Source: Mucilaginibacter sp. UBA5151 (GTDB taxonomy: Bacteria > Bacteroidota > Bacteroidia > Sphingobacteriales > Sphingobacteriaceae). From it: 14,778 bases of DNA. The position numbers and the translations under genes were made by a program. The stretch spans positions 14,151-28,928 of the forward strand of contig DHXR01000053.1 in NCBI GenBank assembly GCA_002413785.1, in the 5' to 3' direction. Positions within the stretch are counted from its first letter, which is position 1. Each line of letters starts with the position of its first letter. This document shows positions 14,049-14,778 of the stretch, in pieces. The notes below the pieces were generated by a model, which was not told where the DNA came from, did not search any database, and worked only from the letters and a program-made list of their open reading frames with translations.

Positions 14049-14068
14049 AAGGGGGATCGCTCCCCCTT
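14049..14068 (-). terminator. Terminator after the DUF932 gene, containing gene-end repeat copy 2
   Basis: On the minus strand AAGGGGGA, loop GCGA and TCCCCCTT form an 8-bp perfect stem, followed by TAATTTTTA. It starts 5 bp after the DUF932 stop at 14076-14074 and before the 65-aa start at 14035. The geometry is that of an intrinsic terminator. The segment 14053-14068 repeats 13799-13814 with one mismatch. Confidence 0.75.
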
Positions 14069-14073
14069 GGTTA

Positions 14074-14778
14074 TCAATTATAAATCAGCGCCTCGCCTCC
14101 GTGCCTGGCAAAATCGCTACAAAGGTCAAAAGTGGTTTGCGCCCGTTGCCTGGCAGTTCCATCCATAATAGATTTAAACTTGGCTTCATCACTTTTAAAA
14201 AGCCGCACATTTTGAAAATAACCCGTTACCGCATTATAAGCACCAAACACCGTTCCGGCGGTTGTTTCCATTTGCTGGGTTTGACTTCCTAAAGCATACT
14301 CATAAACGTTATCTACAATATTGGTATAATGGGTGGATAACAGGTCTAATTTACCTTCGGCTAAGTTGCTCAATACCTCTTTATTAGGTGCCATTGCAAT
14401 TTGTATTAATTTTTTGACTTCGGTGTCTGTAATTGAAGCTTTAGCCCATTGATTAAATAAGCCTTCCATTTCACCCGCTAAAACCTGACTGATCCCCATA
14501 AGCGTATGCGCCTGTTTTAGCCTTTCCCCTGCTGACGCTGTATGACGTATTTTAATGGCGTTGCTATGGCTCTGCATGGCAGCATTAAGGGTATTGTTGC
14601 AAACTATACGTATCGGGGTAAAAGCTGCTGTAATACTCCCTAAACCATCGTGCGAAGTGGTTAAAAACAGGTATTGCTCAATCATGTCCTTTCTGCCTAC
14701 TTTTATATAATCGGGTAGTTTAGCGGTTATAAAAACCCGTTCGCCTTCGCCTAATGCCCCGGCTGTTTCATATAAAAT
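14074..14778 (-). CDS. DUF932 family (phage/plasmid-like) protein, 5' end beyond the window
   Basis: The minus strand is open from the right edge to TGA 14076-14074, giving the C-terminal 234 residues. The visible start is mid-protein (LGEGERVFITAKLPDYI), so the ATG at 14685 is an internal methionine. TTSHDGLGSITAAFTPIRIV, CNNTLNAA, IKIRHTASAGERLKQA and the ending ARHGGEALIYN are characteristic of DUF932 (TIGR03299), carried by phages, plasmids and integrative elements. Its molecular function is not established. Full-length members are roughly 320-400 aa, so about 100-150 residues are missing. A terminator follows at 14049-14068. This gene marks the right end of the window as mobile-element DNA. 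Confidence 0.88.
   Translation of the reverse strand: MLYETAGALGEGERVFITAKLPDYIKVGRKDMIEQYLFLTTSHDGLGSITAAFTPIRIVCNNTLNAAMQSHSNAIKIRHTASAGERLKQAHTLMGISQVLAGEMEGLFNQWAKASITDTEVKKLIQIAMAPNKEVLSNLAEGKLDLLSTHYTNIVDNVYEYALGSQTQQMETTAGTVFGAYNAVTGYFQNVRLFKSDEAKFKSIMDGTARQRAQTTFDLCSDFARHGGEALIYN

Overview
The window looks like Bacteroidota DNA, most likely a Sphingobacteriaceae relative such as Mucilaginibacter or Pedobacter. It is AT-rich, ribosome-binding sites are poor, and it carries very large exported RHS/YD proteins with DUF6443, DUF5977 and NHL-repeat modules typical of that phylum. The genus is inferred from protein style only. No rRNA, tRNA, CRISPR array or complete insertion sequence is visible.

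Layout. (1) 1-758, minus: a calcineurin-like metallophosphoesterase running off the left edge. (2) 796-1062, plus: a small unrecognised frame with a TTG start. (3) 1088-2432, minus: a two-gene coupled unit. The upstream gene is a DUF5677-like protein with an R-x5-H motif. The downstream gene is HEPN-like, and its C-terminus is split by a frame change at an A-run. (4) 2433-2788: a divergent control region with two strong inverted repeats. (5) 2789-11994, plus: the centrepiece. Two tandem exported RHS-family proteins (1376 and 1589 aa) are separated by 4 bp and followed 10 bp later by a 96-aa two-helix membrane protein. The second RHS protein has a signal peptide, a six-bladed NHL propeller inserted in an Ig-like domain, DUF6443, a YD shell, an RHS core ending PxxxxDPxG, and a 234-aa C-terminal domain with alpha/beta-hydrolase (lipase-like) signatures. 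A rho-independent terminator follows the unit.

(6) 12051-13667: a decayed zone with an N-terminally truncated gene fragment (minus), an intact 276-aa hypothetical gene (minus) and a GIY-YIG nuclease pseudogene (plus). (7) 13695-13806: a cluster of three consecutive hairpins. (8) 13838-14778, minus: genes of a phage, plasmid or integrative-element type. They are a 65-aa protein and the C-terminal 234 aa of a DUF932 protein, each followed by nearly the same 16-nt hairpin sequence.

How the parts may work together (inference). The first RHS protein lacks a core and toxin tip and the second has both, so they resemble the two halves of a split RHS cocoon, as TcB and TcC form in Tc toxins. The RHS core would cleave off the lipase-like tip, and the small membrane protein is a candidate immunity protein. 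The flanking pseudogenes and mobile-element genes suggest an accessory region with high turnover.
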